Below are positions 16,334 through 24,408 of a stretch of 64,000 bases of DNA, piece by piece. The stretch is taken from NCBI RefSeq assembly GCF_000719135.1, contig NZ_JOEK01000006.1, positions 190,064 to 254,063 on the forward strand, read 5' to 3'. Source of the stretch: Streptomyces avicenniae. GTDB lineage: Bacteria; Actinomycetota; Actinomycetes; Streptomycetales; Streptomycetaceae. The translations under genes were made by a program, and so were the position numbers. Below the pieces are notes generated by a model. It did no database searches and had not been told where the DNA came from. It was given only the letters and a program-made list of their open reading frames with translations. The stretch's first letter is position 1; each line of letters begins with the position of its first letter.

Positions 16334-18090
16334 GCGCCACCGACGACCACGCCGCCCGCCACCTCCCCGTGGCCGGGCAACGGCGGGTGCGCGCCGCCGC
16401 CCGGCTGCTGATCGCCCGGGACGGCCGGGCGTTCGCCGGGATGCTCGCGCTGAACGCCCTCGCCGCGCTGGCGGGACTGGCGAGCCCCTGGCTCGTCGGC
16501 CGGATCGTGGACGAGACCACGTCGGGCGCCGGCGTCGGCACGGTGGACCGGCTCGCCGCGGCGATCCTGGTCTGCGCGCTGGCGCAACTGCTGCTCACGC
16601 GCTGGGCACGGCTGGTGGGCCACCGCTTCGGGGAGCGCCTGTCGGCGCACGTGCGCGAGCAGTTCGTGGGGCGCGTGCTGGGCCTTCCGCCCTCGGTGGT
16701 CGAGCGCGCGGGAACCGGTGACCTGGCGGCGCGCGGCACCGGGGACATCGGCGCGGTCGCCACCACGCTGCGGGACGCGGGCCCCGACATGCTCGTCGCC
16801 GCGGTGTACAGCGTCTTCATCCTCGCCGCCGTCTTCCTGCTGAGCCCGCTGCTCGGGGCGTGCGCGCTGGTGGGGATGCTCGGGATCTGGTTCGCCGTCC
16901 GCTGGTACCTGCGGCGGGCGACGGCGGCGTACCTCGCGGAGGGGGAGGCGCATTCGGCGCTCGCCGAGATCATGGCGGCCACCGCGGCGGGGGCCAGGAC
17001 CGTCGAGGCGTTCGGGCTGCGGCAGCGGCGCATCGACGCGTGCCGGGAGGCGGTCGAACGGTGCCGGGTGACGCGGGAGCGGACGCTGCGGCTGCGCTCG
17101 GTGCTGTTCCCCTCGGTGGACGTCTCGTACGTCGTCCCGGTCGTCGCCGTGCTGGTCGTGGGGAGCTTCCTGGTCGAGGCGGACGCCGCGACGCTGGGGG
17201 TCGTCGTCTCGACGGCCCTGTACGTGCGGCTGCTGGGGCAGCCGCTGGACACGATCCTCCAGCGGGTCGAGCAGGTGCAGAGCGGCGCGGCGTCGTTCGC
17301 CCGCGTCGAGGGCCTGGGGGCCGTCCCGGCCGCGCCCGCCGCCGGTGACCGGGCGCCCGTAGGTGGCGCCGTCGGCATCCGGGAGGTCCGCTACGCCTAC
17401 GAGGGCCGGAGCGACGTGCTGCGCGGCGTGACGCTGGACGTGCGCGCGGGGGAGCGTCTGGCCCTGGTGGGCCCGTCGGGTGCGGGGAAGACGACGTTGG
17501 GGCGGCTGCTGGCGGGCATCGGGCGGGCGGGTTCCGGGACGATCACCGTGGGGGGCGTGCCGCTGGACGAGGTGGCGCCGGAGCTGCTGCGCGGGCACGT
17601 CATGCTGGTCACGCAGGAGCACCACGTGTTCCGCGGGAGCGTCCGGGACAATCTGCTGCTCGCGCGGCCCGGCGCGGCCGACGCGGAGATGCACGCCGCG
17701 CTCGGCGCCGTGGGGGCGGACTGGGTGGCGGGTGCGGGGAGCGGCCTGGACACCGAACTGGGCGAGGGGGCGGACCAGTTGCGCCTGGACGGGGCGCAGG
17801 CGCAGCAGCTCGCGCTGGCCCGCGTCGTCCTGGCCGACCCGCACCTCGTCGTCCTGGACGAGGCGACGGCGCTGCTTGACCCACGGACCGCGCGGCACAC
17901 GGAACGGGGGCTCGCGGCGGTGCTCGCGGGCCGTACCGTCCTCGCGATAGCGCACCGGCTGCACACGGCGCACGACGCCGACCGGATCGCCGTCATGGAG
18001 GGCGGTCGCCTCACCGAGGTCGGCACTCATGCGGAGTTGCTGGCCTCGGGGGGCTCGTACGCGTGGCTGTGGCGGTCCTGGCACGGCTGA
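16330..18090 (+). CDS. ABC exporter half-transporter with degenerate signature (half B)
   Basis: 586 aa; ATG at 16330. Six transmembrane helices precede an ATPase domain with intact Walker A GPSGAGKT (381-388), Walker B LVVLDEAT (506-513, Asp510-Glu511) and H-loop His542. The signature motif is changed to LDGAQ (486-490). This is the mirror image of half A, so one composite site in the heterodimer has every catalytic motif and the other has none. The hairpin-free gap after it leads to the convergent FusB-like gene. Confidence 0.9.
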   Translation: MSATDDHAARHLPVAGQRRVRAAARLLIARDGRAFAGMLALNALAALAGLASPWLVGRIVDETTSGAGVGTVDRLAAAILVCALAQLLLTRWARLVGHRFGERLSAHVREQFVGRVLGLPPSVVERAGTGDLAARGTGDIGAVATTLRDAGPDMLVAAVYSVFILAAVFLLSPLLGACALVGMLGIWFAVRWYLRRATAAYLAEGEAHSALAEIMAATAAGARTVEAFGLRQRRIDACREAVERCRVTRERTLRLRSVLFPSVDVSYVVPVVAVLVVGSFLVEADAATLGVVVSTALYVRLLGQPLDTILQRVEQVQSGAASFARVEGLGAVPAAPAAGDRAPVGGAVGIREVRYAYEGRSDVLRGVTLDVRAGERLALVGPSGAGKTTLGRLLAGIGRAGSGTITVGGVPLDEVAPELLRGHVMLVTQEHHVFRGSVRDNLLLARPGAADAEMHAALGAVGADWVAGAGSGLDTELGEGADQLRLDGAQAQQLALARVVLADPHLVVLDEATALLDPRTARHTERGLAAVLAGRTVLAIAHRLHTAHDADRIAVMEGGRLTEVGTHAELLASGGSYAWLWRSWHG

Positions 18091-18129
18091 CCCGGCGGCG
18101 TGCCAGGAGGTCCCACAGGGGTCATCCGC

Positions 18130-18627
18130 TCACCCGGTCACCCGCTTGATGAAGGTGTCGAGGTTGCGCAGGGTGCGCTCGATCTTGGCCTCGGTGGGCA
18201 GCGTCTCCTCCAGGGTGCGGCCCACGGTCGTGTCGCGGATGCCCCGGATGTAGAGGGAGCAGGCGAGGTCGGCGCACAGGTACTGGCCGACGGTGTTGCC
18301 CTGCCGCCCGGCGCTGCCGGTGCGGCGCGCGGCCATCAGCGTCACGCCGCCGCCGCTGTGCGTGGTCAGGCACAGGGTGCACATGCTGCGTGACGTGAAG
18401 CCGCGCACGGCGCCGTTGACCGAGCGCAGCGCGATGCCGATGAGGGCGCCGTCGCGCTCGGCTACCAGGTACATGCGTCCGGGGGCGCCGGGGTCGCGCC
18501 AGCCGAGGAAGTCGAGGTCGGCCCAGGGGGAGTCCTCGAAGCCCTGCGGCATGTCCAGACGCTTGACCTCGCCCTTGGAGAGGTTGACGAACGACGCGCG
18601 GATGTCCGTCTCGGTGAGCGGTCTCAT
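18130..18627 (-). CDS. FBP-domain protein (FusB-like, elongation-factor-G-binding type)
   Basis: 165 aa. N-terminal MRPLTETDIRASFVNLSKGE and PWADLDFLGWRDPGAP, then a four-Cys treble-clef site, MCTLCLTTHSGGG and YLCADLACSLYIRG, mark the FBP/FusB C-terminal family. FusB proteins bind EF-G and rescue ribosomes from fusidic acid. Streptomycete homologues are widespread and their role is probably housekeeping or intrinsic tolerance. Divergent from a TetR gene across a 68-bp AT-rich region carrying an inverted repeat. Confidence 0.88.
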   Translation of the reverse strand: MRPLTETDIRASFVNLSKGEVKRLDMPQGFEDSPWADLDFLGWRDPGAPGRMYLVAERDGALIGIALRSVNGAVRGFTSRSMCTLCLTTHSGGGVTLMAARRTGSAGRQGNTVGQYLCADLACSLYIRGIRDTTVGRTLEETLPTEAKIERTLRNLDTFIKRVTG

Positions 18628-18657
18628 GCTGCCGAGGATAACGCGGGCTAATATATT

Positions 18658-18680
18658 TAGGCGAACGACTTATTCGTCTA
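18658..18680. promoter_or_regulatory. TetR operator candidate
   Basis: TAGGCGAA-N7-TTCGTCTA is a near-perfect inverted repeat (7 of 8 positions) in the AT-rich divergent region between the FBP and TetR genes, 15 bases from the TetR start. It probably binds the TetR protein and affects both genes. Confidence 0.5.
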
Positions 18681-18695
18681 GTCGGTGGAGGGCGC

Positions 18696-19265
18696 ATGGC
18701 GCGGACCGGGATCACGGCGGAGCGGCTGACCAGGACGGCCGCCGAGCTGGCGGACGAGGAGGGCTTCGACAACCTCACCGTGTCGGCCGTCGCCCGCCGC
18801 CTCGGGGTGAAGGACCCGAGCCTGTACGCGTACATCCGCAACGCGCGCCAGCTGAAGGCCCGGGTCGCGGCGCTGGCCCTGGAGGAGATGGCGGACGCCG
18901 CCGCCGAGGCCCTGGCCGGGCGCGCGGGCAAGGACGCGCTGGTCGCGTTCGCCGGCGCCTACCGGGCGTACGCGCACAGGCACCCGGGCCGGTTCACCGC
19001 CGCCCGGTTCGAGCTGGGGGGCGAGGCGGTGGCGGAGGAGGCGGCGTACCGCCAGTCGCGGATGGCGCGGGCCGTGCTGCGCGGCTACGGGCTGCCGGAG
19101 CCGGACGAGACGGACGCGCTCCGCTTCTTCACCGGCGCGCTCGCGGGCTTCGTGACCTTGGAGACGGCGGGCGGCTTCAGCAGGTCGCCGCGCGAGACGG
19201 ACGCCTCGTGGGCCTGGCTGCTCGACACGATCGACTTCGCCCTGCGCGAGCGCCCCAGGCCGTGA
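18696..19265 (+). CDS. TetR/AcrR-family regulator (WHG-type C-terminal domain)
   Basis: 189 aa; ATG at 18696 with GGTGGAGG upstream. Residues 8-55 form the HTH (LTRTAAELADEEGFDNLTVSA, VKDPSLYAYIRN). The C-terminal domain, with YRAYAHRHPGRFTAAR and FFTGALAGFVTLETAGGF, resembles the WHG/TetR_C_33 type. It likely represses the divergent FBP gene or itself through the inverted repeat between them. Ligand unknown. Confidence 0.88.
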   Translation: MARTGITAERLTRTAAELADEEGFDNLTVSAVARRLGVKDPSLYAYIRNARQLKARVAALALEEMADAAAEALAGRAGKDALVAFAGAYRAYAHRHPGRFTAARFELGGEAVAEEAAYRQSRMARAVLRGYGLPEPDETDALRFFTGALAGFVTLETAGGFSRSPRETDASWAWLLDTIDFALRERPRP

Positions 19266-19277
19266 CGGCTGGGGCCG

Positions 19278-19300
19278 TTGTCAGACCTCACCGCTACCCT
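19278..19300 (+). promoter_or_regulatory. RecA-NDp/PafBC-like promoter of first DUF4253 gene
   Basis: TTGTCAGAC-N8-TACCCT, followed by six bases and the GTG start. It resembles the actinobacterial DNA-damage promoter pattern TTGTCAGTG-N8-TAGnnT. The same block recurs at 20124 with identical spacing. The transcript should be leaderless. Confidence 0.45.
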
Positions 19301-19306
19301 CCGATC

Positions 19307-20104
19307 GTGCACCTCGCCTCTCTGCGGTCCGCCCGCATCGCGCTCCCGCCCGGCCGGATGATCACCTCGGACGAGGGCCACGGCAGCCGTCAGCCCCTGT
19401 GGCTCGGCGACGAGCCGCCCTCCCCCGACCTGTGGGGACGCATATGCGGCGCGCACGCCGACTCGGGGCTGTGGCCGCTGCTGCTCCTGCCCCTCGACGG
19501 GGACGACGGCTTCCGCCCGTGGGCGACGGGCGAGCTGCGCCCGGAGGACATGTCCTCGCCAGAGGACCACGACGCCGAACTCGTGCTCGCGGCCTGGTGG
19601 CGGCGGCACTGGGAGGACGACGAGGAGGACCTGTCGCCGGAGATCCGGCTCGCGCTGACCGCCCCCTACGGCGCGGACTGGCCCGGACTCGCGCCCGCCC
19701 CGGGGGACAGCTCGGACGCGGACGTGATGGCCGCCGCGTACGCCGAGGTCTTCGCCGAGGAGTATCCGCAGGCGCGGCTGGGCCTGGTGGAGGCGCCGCG
19801 CAGCGCCGACGCACTCGCCGCCGTCGGCTGGCAGGGCCCGCGCGACCACGACGGCGACACCGCCAAGCACGCGGCTGTGCTCCGTAGTTGGGAGGACCGC
19901 TTCCACGCCCGCGTGGTCGCCGTGGGTTCCGGCACGCTCTTCCTCAGCGTCGCCGCACCACCGACCACCCGGGACGAAGCCCTCGCCGTCGCGGCCGAAC
20001 ACCTCGCCTTCTCACCCGCCGCGCCATGGCAGCACACTGACCACCTGACCGCCTACGCCGAGCAGCTGATCGACGTCAACAACTGGGAGTTCGACTGGGC
20101 CTGA
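19307..20104 (+). CDS. DUF4253-domain protein, tandem copy 1
   Basis: 265 aa from GTG 19307; a longer frame reaching 18293 overlaps the TetR gene and is rejected. The protein opens with LPPGRMITSDEGHGSRQPLWL and contains GLWPLLLLPLDGDD and PWATGELRPEDM. It ends with the DUF4253 region (ARLGLVEAPRSADALAAVGW, LRSWEDRFHARVVAVGSGTLFLSVAAPPTTRDEALAVAAEH). The domain is of unknown function and common in actinomycetes. It is followed after 48 bp by a paralogue of the same layout. Confidence 0.85.
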   Translation: MHLASLRSARIALPPGRMITSDEGHGSRQPLWLGDEPPSPDLWGRICGAHADSGLWPLLLLPLDGDDGFRPWATGELRPEDMSSPEDHDAELVLAAWWRRHWEDDEEDLSPEIRLALTAPYGADWPGLAPAPGDSSDADVMAAAYAEVFAEEYPQARLGLVEAPRSADALAAVGWQGPRDHDGDTAKHAAVLRSWEDRFHARVVAVGSGTLFLSVAAPPTTRDEALAVAAEHLAFSPAAPWQHTDHLTAYAEQLIDVNNWEFDWA

Positions 20105-20123
20105 CCGGGCCGGAACGCGGCCG

Positions 20124-20146
20124 TTGTCAGACCTCGGGGTTAGCAT
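20124..20146 (+). promoter_or_regulatory. RecA-NDp/PafBC-like promoter of second DUF4253 gene
   Basis: TTGTCAGAC-N8-TAGCAT, then six bases and GTG. The -35 to start distance (29 bases) is identical to that of copy 1, showing that promoter and gene were duplicated together. Confidence 0.5.
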
Positions 20147-20152
20147 CCGGCC

Positions 20153-20932
20153 GTGAATCTCGACGCACTGCGGTCCGCCGCCATCGACCTCCCGCCCGGC
20201 CGGATGATCACGTCGGACGAGGGCGAGGGGGACGTCCAGCCCTTGTGGCTCAGCGACGAACCGCCCGCCATGAACCTGTGGGGCCGCATACGGGCGGCGC
20301 ACGCGGACACCGGCCTGTGGCCGCTCCTGCTCCTCCCCCTCGACCGGGACGACGACTTCCGTCCGTGGGCGACGGGCGAGCTGTTCCCCGAGAACGTCTC
20401 CTCGCCCGGGGACCACGACGCCGCCGCGCTGCTGACCGAGTGGTGGGGGAACCACATCTCCACGGAGGAGGACAGCGCCCCCGCCACCGCGCCCTTCGGA
20501 CGCGACTGGCCGGGCCTCGCGCAGACCTCTCCCGGCACCGAGGCACCGGACGTACTGGCCGCCGAGTACGCGCTCGCGTTCGCCTCGTTCCAGCCGGAGG
20601 CGCGGCTGGGCCTCGTCGCCGCCCCGCGCGGGGCCGACGCACTCGCCGCCGTCGGCTGGGACGGCCCGGTCAACTACGCCGGTGACACCGGCAAGTACGC
20701 GGCGGTGCTGCGGAGTTGGGAGGAACGCTTCGGCGTACGTGTGGTGGCCGTCGGCTTCGCCACCCTGTACCTGAGCGTCGCCGCACCACCGACCACCCGT
20801 GACGAGGCACTGGCCGTCGCCGCGGAGCACTTCGCGTTCTGCCCGGACAACATATGGCAGGGGCCCGGCGACCTCGCCACCTACGCGGAACGGCTCGTGG
20901 ACGGCGACTCCTGGCAGTTCTGGTGGGACTGA
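20153..20932 (+). CDS. DUF4253-domain protein, tandem copy 2
   Basis: 259 aa, GTG at 20153. It is clearly homologous to the preceding gene along its full length (shared LPPGRMITSDEG, PWATGEL, LAAVGW, LRSWEERFGVRVVAVGF, SVAAPPTTRDEALAVAAEH). It is shorter in the middle, where copy 1 has an acidic insertion. The C-terminal DUF4253 domain is the best conserved part. Each copy has its own promoter rather than a shared transcript. It converges on an exonuclease gene with only 16 bp between stops. Confidence 0.85.
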   Translation: MNLDALRSAAIDLPPGRMITSDEGEGDVQPLWLSDEPPAMNLWGRIRAAHADTGLWPLLLLPLDRDDDFRPWATGELFPENVSSPGDHDAAALLTEWWGNHISTEEDSAPATAPFGRDWPGLAQTSPGTEAPDVLAAEYALAFASFQPEARLGLVAAPRGADALAAVGWDGPVNYAGDTGKYAAVLRSWEERFGVRVVAVGFATLYLSVAAPPTTRDEALAVAAEHFAFCPDNIWQGPGDLATYAERLVDGDSWQFWWD

Positions 20933-20948
20933 CCCCCGGACCGGTGGT

Positions 20949-21542
20949 TCAGCGTCGGCTTTGATGGGACGGCTTGGGGGGCACCCCCGGCCAAGCCCCT
21001 TGATCGGCCAGCTGAAGAACGAGGGCGGCGATGTTCCACGCGTCGTCGTCGCCCCGGTGGTGGCGGCCTTCCAACGGGAGTTCCGCGATCTTCAGGGCAC
21101 GCGCCATGCCGACCTGCTTGGGCAGGTCGAAGGCGGCGGCGAACACCGCCTTCGCGTTGATGTGCCGACTCCCGAACGGATAGACCGTCGAACCGGCCTG
21201 GCACTGGCGCGTGAACTGCTTGCGGTCGTACTCCCCCCAACTCGCCCAACCGCGCTTACCCGCCTGGTGCTCGGCGGCCAACGTCCCGCACGCCTCGGCG
21301 AAGCTGACGCCGGAGTCCACCTCGGCCTGCGTCAGGCCGGTCAACTCCGTGCAGAACGCGCTCACGGCCGAGCGTTCCGGCCGCACGAGAAGGCGTTGAC
21401 GGCTGACACGCTCACGCGCGACGACGTCCACCACGGTCAGCCCGATCTCGATAATCTCGCTCACCTGCCCTGCTGGCGGACTCGTGTCCCAGCAAGTGGC
21501 CTCGACATCCACGACATTCAGCAACCGCGCCCCCTGACCCAT
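20949..21542 (-). CDS. DEDDh-family 3'-5' exonuclease
   Basis: 197 aa. The exonuclease motifs are present: Exo I as VVDVEATCW (D-x-E), Exo II around RHINAKAVFAAAF, and Exo III as HHRGDDDAWNIAAL (His then Asp). The order and spacing resemble the ERI-1/KapD-like RNase T branch, which trims RNA or single-stranded DNA 3' ends. The start lies 6 bases after TAGCCT, a possible -10 hexamer, so the message may be leaderless. It borders the lower-GC immunity island. Confidence 0.85.
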   Translation of the reverse strand: MGQGARLLNVVDVEATCWDTSPPAGQVSEIIEIGLTVVDVVARERVSRQRLLVRPERSAVSAFCTELTGLTQAEVDSGVSFAEACGTLAAEHQAGKRGWASWGEYDRKQFTRQCQAGSTVYPFGSRHINAKAVFAAAFDLPKQVGMARALKIAELPLEGRHHRGDDDAWNIAALVLQLADQGAWPGVPPKPSHQSRR

Positions 21543-21622
21543 GCCGCGAGGCTACCGACCCACCCCACCCCCCAGCACCCCGGTTTCCTCGCGCGACCGA
21601 TCTCTCGGTGAGACCCGTCCCG

Positions 21623-21910
21623 TCAAGGAGCCCCATCAACAGCCTTCACCAACCCGCCGGCCAGCGCGAATGCATGCTCCCGAAAGAATCCGATCCTTTC
21701 ATGAAATGCCTCCTCAGAGGGAATCCAGACCGAGGTGGAAATCAACGCCGCGAACAGTACGTGAATCTCAGACAGCTGGAATTCCGCACTCTCCCCACGA
21801 ATTTTCTCGATTATCCGCGCAGCGCTCGCGCGATCGACACCGATGCGCACGATTGAAGCCCGGTCTCCGTCGAGGCGATCCGCATGGAACTTGAGCGTCT
21901 CGCGGATCAA
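21623..21910 (-). CDS. Small hypothetical protein in immunity-like island
   Basis: 95 aa, ATG at 21910. Predicted mostly helical (RETLKFHADRLDGD, VDRASAARIIEKIRGESAEF). Visible GC content is lower than in the flanking core genes. No family recognised; size, acidity and placement beside an Imm32-like gene suggest a polymorphic-toxin immunity protein, but this is context only. Confidence 0.55.
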   Translation of the reverse strand: MIRETLKFHADRLDGDRASIVRIGVDRASAARIIEKIRGESAEFQLSEIHVLFAALISTSVWIPSEEAFHERIGFFREHAFALAGGLVKAVDGAP

Positions 21911-21931
21911 CCGTGAACAACGTCAGCTGCG

Positions 21932-22252
21932 TCACCCCTTTTCCACCTCCACCCGGATCGCCACAGAATCATCGGACAGCACTCCACCATAGGTGTCAAA
22001 ATCAAGATGGCGACCGCTCGGCACCCCCTCTTGCACCAAGGTCAAAAGGTGCCGAGCAAGGGACCGCAATCCGGCCGGATTCCCTGAGATCACAACAGTT
22101 CTTTCCGGATCTTCCCATACCTCCGCCCGTAGAACGGCTTCGCCATCCCACCATGTCCGCAGACCGAGCTCGGGATCATATCGCGTGACATTCACGGTGA
22201 TTGACGCATCGGGGCGACTGTTGTCGCCATCTGGATTCACGGCAGATGCCAT
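21932..22252 (-). CDS. Imm32-like immunity protein
   Basis: 106 aa. The segment TVVISGNPAGLRSLARHLLTLVQEGVP followed by HLDFDTYGG and a short C-terminal strand is the pattern of Imm32-type immunity proteins, which neutralise toxins of polymorphic or contact-dependent systems. The start region MASAVNPDGDNS is variable. It is separated by 21 bp from the next small gene on the same strand, suggesting a common transcript. No cognate toxin is intact nearby. Confidence 0.65.
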   Translation of the reverse strand: MASAVNPDGDNSRPDASITVNVTRYDPELGLRTWWDGEAVLRAEVWEDPERTVVISGNPAGLRSLARHLLTLVQEGVPSGRHLDFDTYGGVLSDDSVAIRVEVEKG

Positions 22253-22414
22253 CCTGATTCCTCCCGGAGAAAGATGTGAACATGAATCACGGGCCCACCA
22301 CTTCTCGCGCCCGGACCAATCGGATCATCGCGTTCCTCACAATTGATGTGCAGACCAAAAAAAGGGCGGCACAGTCGCTGCGAGTGCGGTGGGACCCGCT
22401 CACTGAGTTGTGAA

Positions 22415-22882
22415 TCAGACAGGAGGGAGAATCTTTTGAACTGTCGGATTTCGGACCAGTTCCGGAACCTCTGCCACCATCCGAGAGTGAACAGAATGAA
22501 GAAACCTGCGAAACTCGACGATCAGCTCGTCCTGGGGAAGTGACACCACCTCCGGCCTGTTCGACGAGCTCAGCCGAACCAGGTCACCGTCTCGCGTCAC
22601 ACGCACGACCTCGTCGCTTTCCGTGAAACCGAACGCCGCCTCGCCCCCGCTCGAGACACGCCTCACCACACCGGAGATGGACAGGGCCAAGTCAACCAGA
22701 GTGACGAACCTTCGCTTGGAGATGAACTCAACACCGTTCACGCTCAGCTCCACGTTGGCGGCGAAGTACTTGTAGCGTAGGTCCATTTCACCGAGGTCCA
22801 CAGCCCTCTCGCACCTCACATCGTTCCAAGTCCTACGCCAGGGGGAACCAGGCTCCGGGAGCGTGAAAGAGACGGTAATCAA
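22415..22882 (-). CDS. Hypothetical immunity-like protein
   Basis: 155 aa. A beta-rich N-terminal part (ITVSFTLPEPG, LRYKYFAANVELSVNGVEFI) is followed by DEVVRVTRDGDLVRLSSS and a helical C-terminus (LIVEFRRFLHSVHSRMVAEVPEL). The layout resembles small immunity proteins found downstream of WXG/RHS-type toxins. Lower GC than neighbours. No specific family can be assigned with confidence. Confidence 0.55.
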   Translation of the reverse strand: MITVSFTLPEPGSPWRRTWNDVRCERAVDLGEMDLRYKYFAANVELSVNGVEFISKRRFVTLVDLALSISGVVRRVSSGGEAAFGFTESDEVVRVTRDGDLVRLSSSNRPEVVSLPQDELIVEFRRFLHSVHSRMVAEVPELVRNPTVQKILPPV

Positions 22883-22965
22883 CTACTGCTCCTCACCGAA
22901 AGGGACTTCAGCCATCAGCACAGCACAGTCGTGAGCCCGCAGCAGACACGGATGAACACAACAGA

Positions 22966-23490
22966 TCAGACATCCCGACCCGCATGCCCCCCAGATTTCC
23001 GCAGGAACCGCAGACGATCTTTCGCAGCAGCCCTGATACGCCTCGTTCTCCCATCCGCAACAAGCATATGGAGAACCTCCTCATTTCGAGCCGAGTTAGC
23101 CAACTGTAGCTGGAGCCACGCAGACCAGCCCTGCGGACTGGAATCCACCCTTCCCATTTCTACATTCTCCCCGGCGAACCTTTCGAATACCGAGATCTCG
23201 CGCGCCCGGGATGCCGCGAATTCGCGCCCCTTCCCAGGCGGAAGCGCCGCCACATATTTCATCCGCAGAGAACTGGACACACATTCCATGATCTTCACAA
23301 CCACGGACGAGGCAAGTGGCCCGTCCGGCTCCCGCTTGACCAACTCCAGCAGCTCAGGCCATTCCTCTGCGACAGGAATCGCCCGCGAGTAGATACTCCA
23401 GCGAACATGTCCACTCTGAAGATCACCATCGCCTCCTCCGACTCTCTCCGCCAGAGAACTCAACCTTTGCTGGAATGACCACGACGCCAC
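22966..23490 (-). CDS. Hypothetical alpha-helical protein in immunity-like island
   Basis: 174 aa, essentially all helical. Segments such as EEWPELLELVKREPDG and LQLANSARNEEVLHMLVADGRTRRIRAAAKDRL suggest a HEAT-like or four-helix immunity fold. No enzymatic motif. It lies upstream of the other immunity-like genes on the same strand. Confidence 0.5.
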   Translation of the reverse strand: MASWSFQQRLSSLAERVGGGDGDLQSGHVRWSIYSRAIPVAEEWPELLELVKREPDGPLASSVVVKIMECVSSSLRMKYVAALPPGKGREFAASRAREISVFERFAGENVEMGRVDSSPQGWSAWLQLQLANSARNEEVLHMLVADGRTRRIRAAAKDRLRFLRKSGGHAGRDV

Positions 23491-23593
23491 GTGCGTTCAC
23501 CTTGCCGATTCATCCGATGCGCAACCATACTCCTGCCGATCGCAGCGCAAAAGGCACTCACATGGAACACGCGATGTCGGCCAGATCGACAGC

Positions 23594-23898
23594 TCACACG
23601 CCTCTGGGCCTACGGCTTGGGCTCCATTCGTAGGCCATCGGCGCCGTCTCGATGACTTCGCTTGGCCAGGTCTGCCTCACCTGTTCCAGACGCTCCTGAT
23701 GCTCATCGACCCAGTTCTCTTCCGGGCGACTCGTTTTCTTGCGATGGAGTGAACTGCATCTTCCTCCCATCGCCACATGAGCGATGCAGAGGGCGCAGGA
23801 CAGTGAGGTTCACACCCCGAGCACCAAGCCCGTGTCGGCAAGGCACCTGTACTCGGCCTCCAGCATGCGACGCCCCACCGCTCACGCAGAGTCATCAC
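23594..23898 (-). pseudogene. Possible frameshifted remnant in toxin/immunity island
   Basis: Two overlapping minus-strand frames look like halves of one protein: MTLRERWGVACW to RWEEDAVHS (upstream half), and HRKKTSRPEENWVDEHQERL to the stop at 23594 (downstream half). Joining them needs a frameshift near 23740. No family is recognised, so this may be a decayed gene or chance. Confidence 0.25.
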
Positions 23899-23917
23899 TT
23901 CATGTCGTCACCCCACG

Positions 23918-23953
23918 CTGTAGTCCTGCCGGGCATGCCCGGCAGGACTACAG
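23918..23953 (-). terminator. Perfect 36-bp palindrome after the toxin-immunity pair
   Basis: CTGTAGTCCTGCCGGGCA followed directly by its exact reverse complement, 18-bp arms with no loop. It lies 11 bases past the stop of the immunity gene at 23965 and is most simply a strong terminator of the toxin/immunity transcript. Cruciform formation or a role as a recombination or protein site is also possible. Confidence 0.6.
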
Positions 23954-23964
23954 GTGTCATTCGC

Positions 23965-24408
23965 TCACATGATTTCGAGCGACACGCTTGCAATCGCAGC
24001 TAGCACACTGATCTGAACTGGTCCTTCCACCCGGAACCAGACCAACGCCGGGAGTGATGATGAGCGGATCATTTCAAGGGGCAGTCCTTCAGGCCAAAGA
24101 AGATCACTCGGCTCCAGAATTTGTGCCGTCACCTGATCCAGCGGCGCGTCACCAGAACCAGGAGGCCGTTCAATCGAGCAAAAGTAAACGTCACGAAAGG
24201 CGAGTGCCATATCCGGCTTTTCGGGCCCCCAACGAAGTCCCACCTCCAGCGCATCAATCTCGTCGATGCGGTCCAGCGAGAAACGGTCCAGGAAGTACCC
24301 CTGGCACCCCGGGGCGGCCTCAATAAACGACTGAAGCGAGCTCACCGAATCACCATCTCTCCCGTGGAATGTTTCTGAGTAACCTGCCCATCCGGGCCGT
24401 ACCTTCAC
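23965..24408 (-). CDS. Putative immunity protein cognate to the adjacent toxin tip
   Basis: 147 aa, GTG at 24408 overlapping the toxin stop by 4 bp. The tight coupling behind a HINT-type toxin end makes it the likely cognate immunity protein. The sequence (GYFLDRFSLDRIDEIDALEVGLRWG, MALAFRDVYFCSIERPPG, PALVWFRVEGPVQISVLA) is a mixed alpha-beta fold without a named family that I recognise. It remains intact although the toxin upstream is broken. Confidence 0.6.
   Translation of the reverse strand: MKVRPGWAGYSETFHGRDGDSVSSLQSFIEAAPGCQGYFLDRFSLDRIDEIDALEVGLRWGPEKPDMALAFRDVYFCSIERPPGSGDAPLDQVTAQILEPSDLLWPEGLPLEMIRSSSLPALVWFRVEGPVQISVLAAIASVSLEIM

Larger units (their letters stand above)
23491..23964. 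other. Intergenic stretch with possible gene remnants
   Basis: 474 bp without a convincing intact gene. It holds the fragment described at 23594-23898 and a perfect 36-bp palindrome at 23918-23953. Composition matches the lower-GC island rather than the surrounding chromosome. Confidence 0.4.

Noticed and set aside
18293..20104. Long plus frame merging into DUF4253 copy 1
   Set aside because: Passes antisense through the FBP gene and out of phase with TetR; the true start is GTG 19307 with its own promoter.
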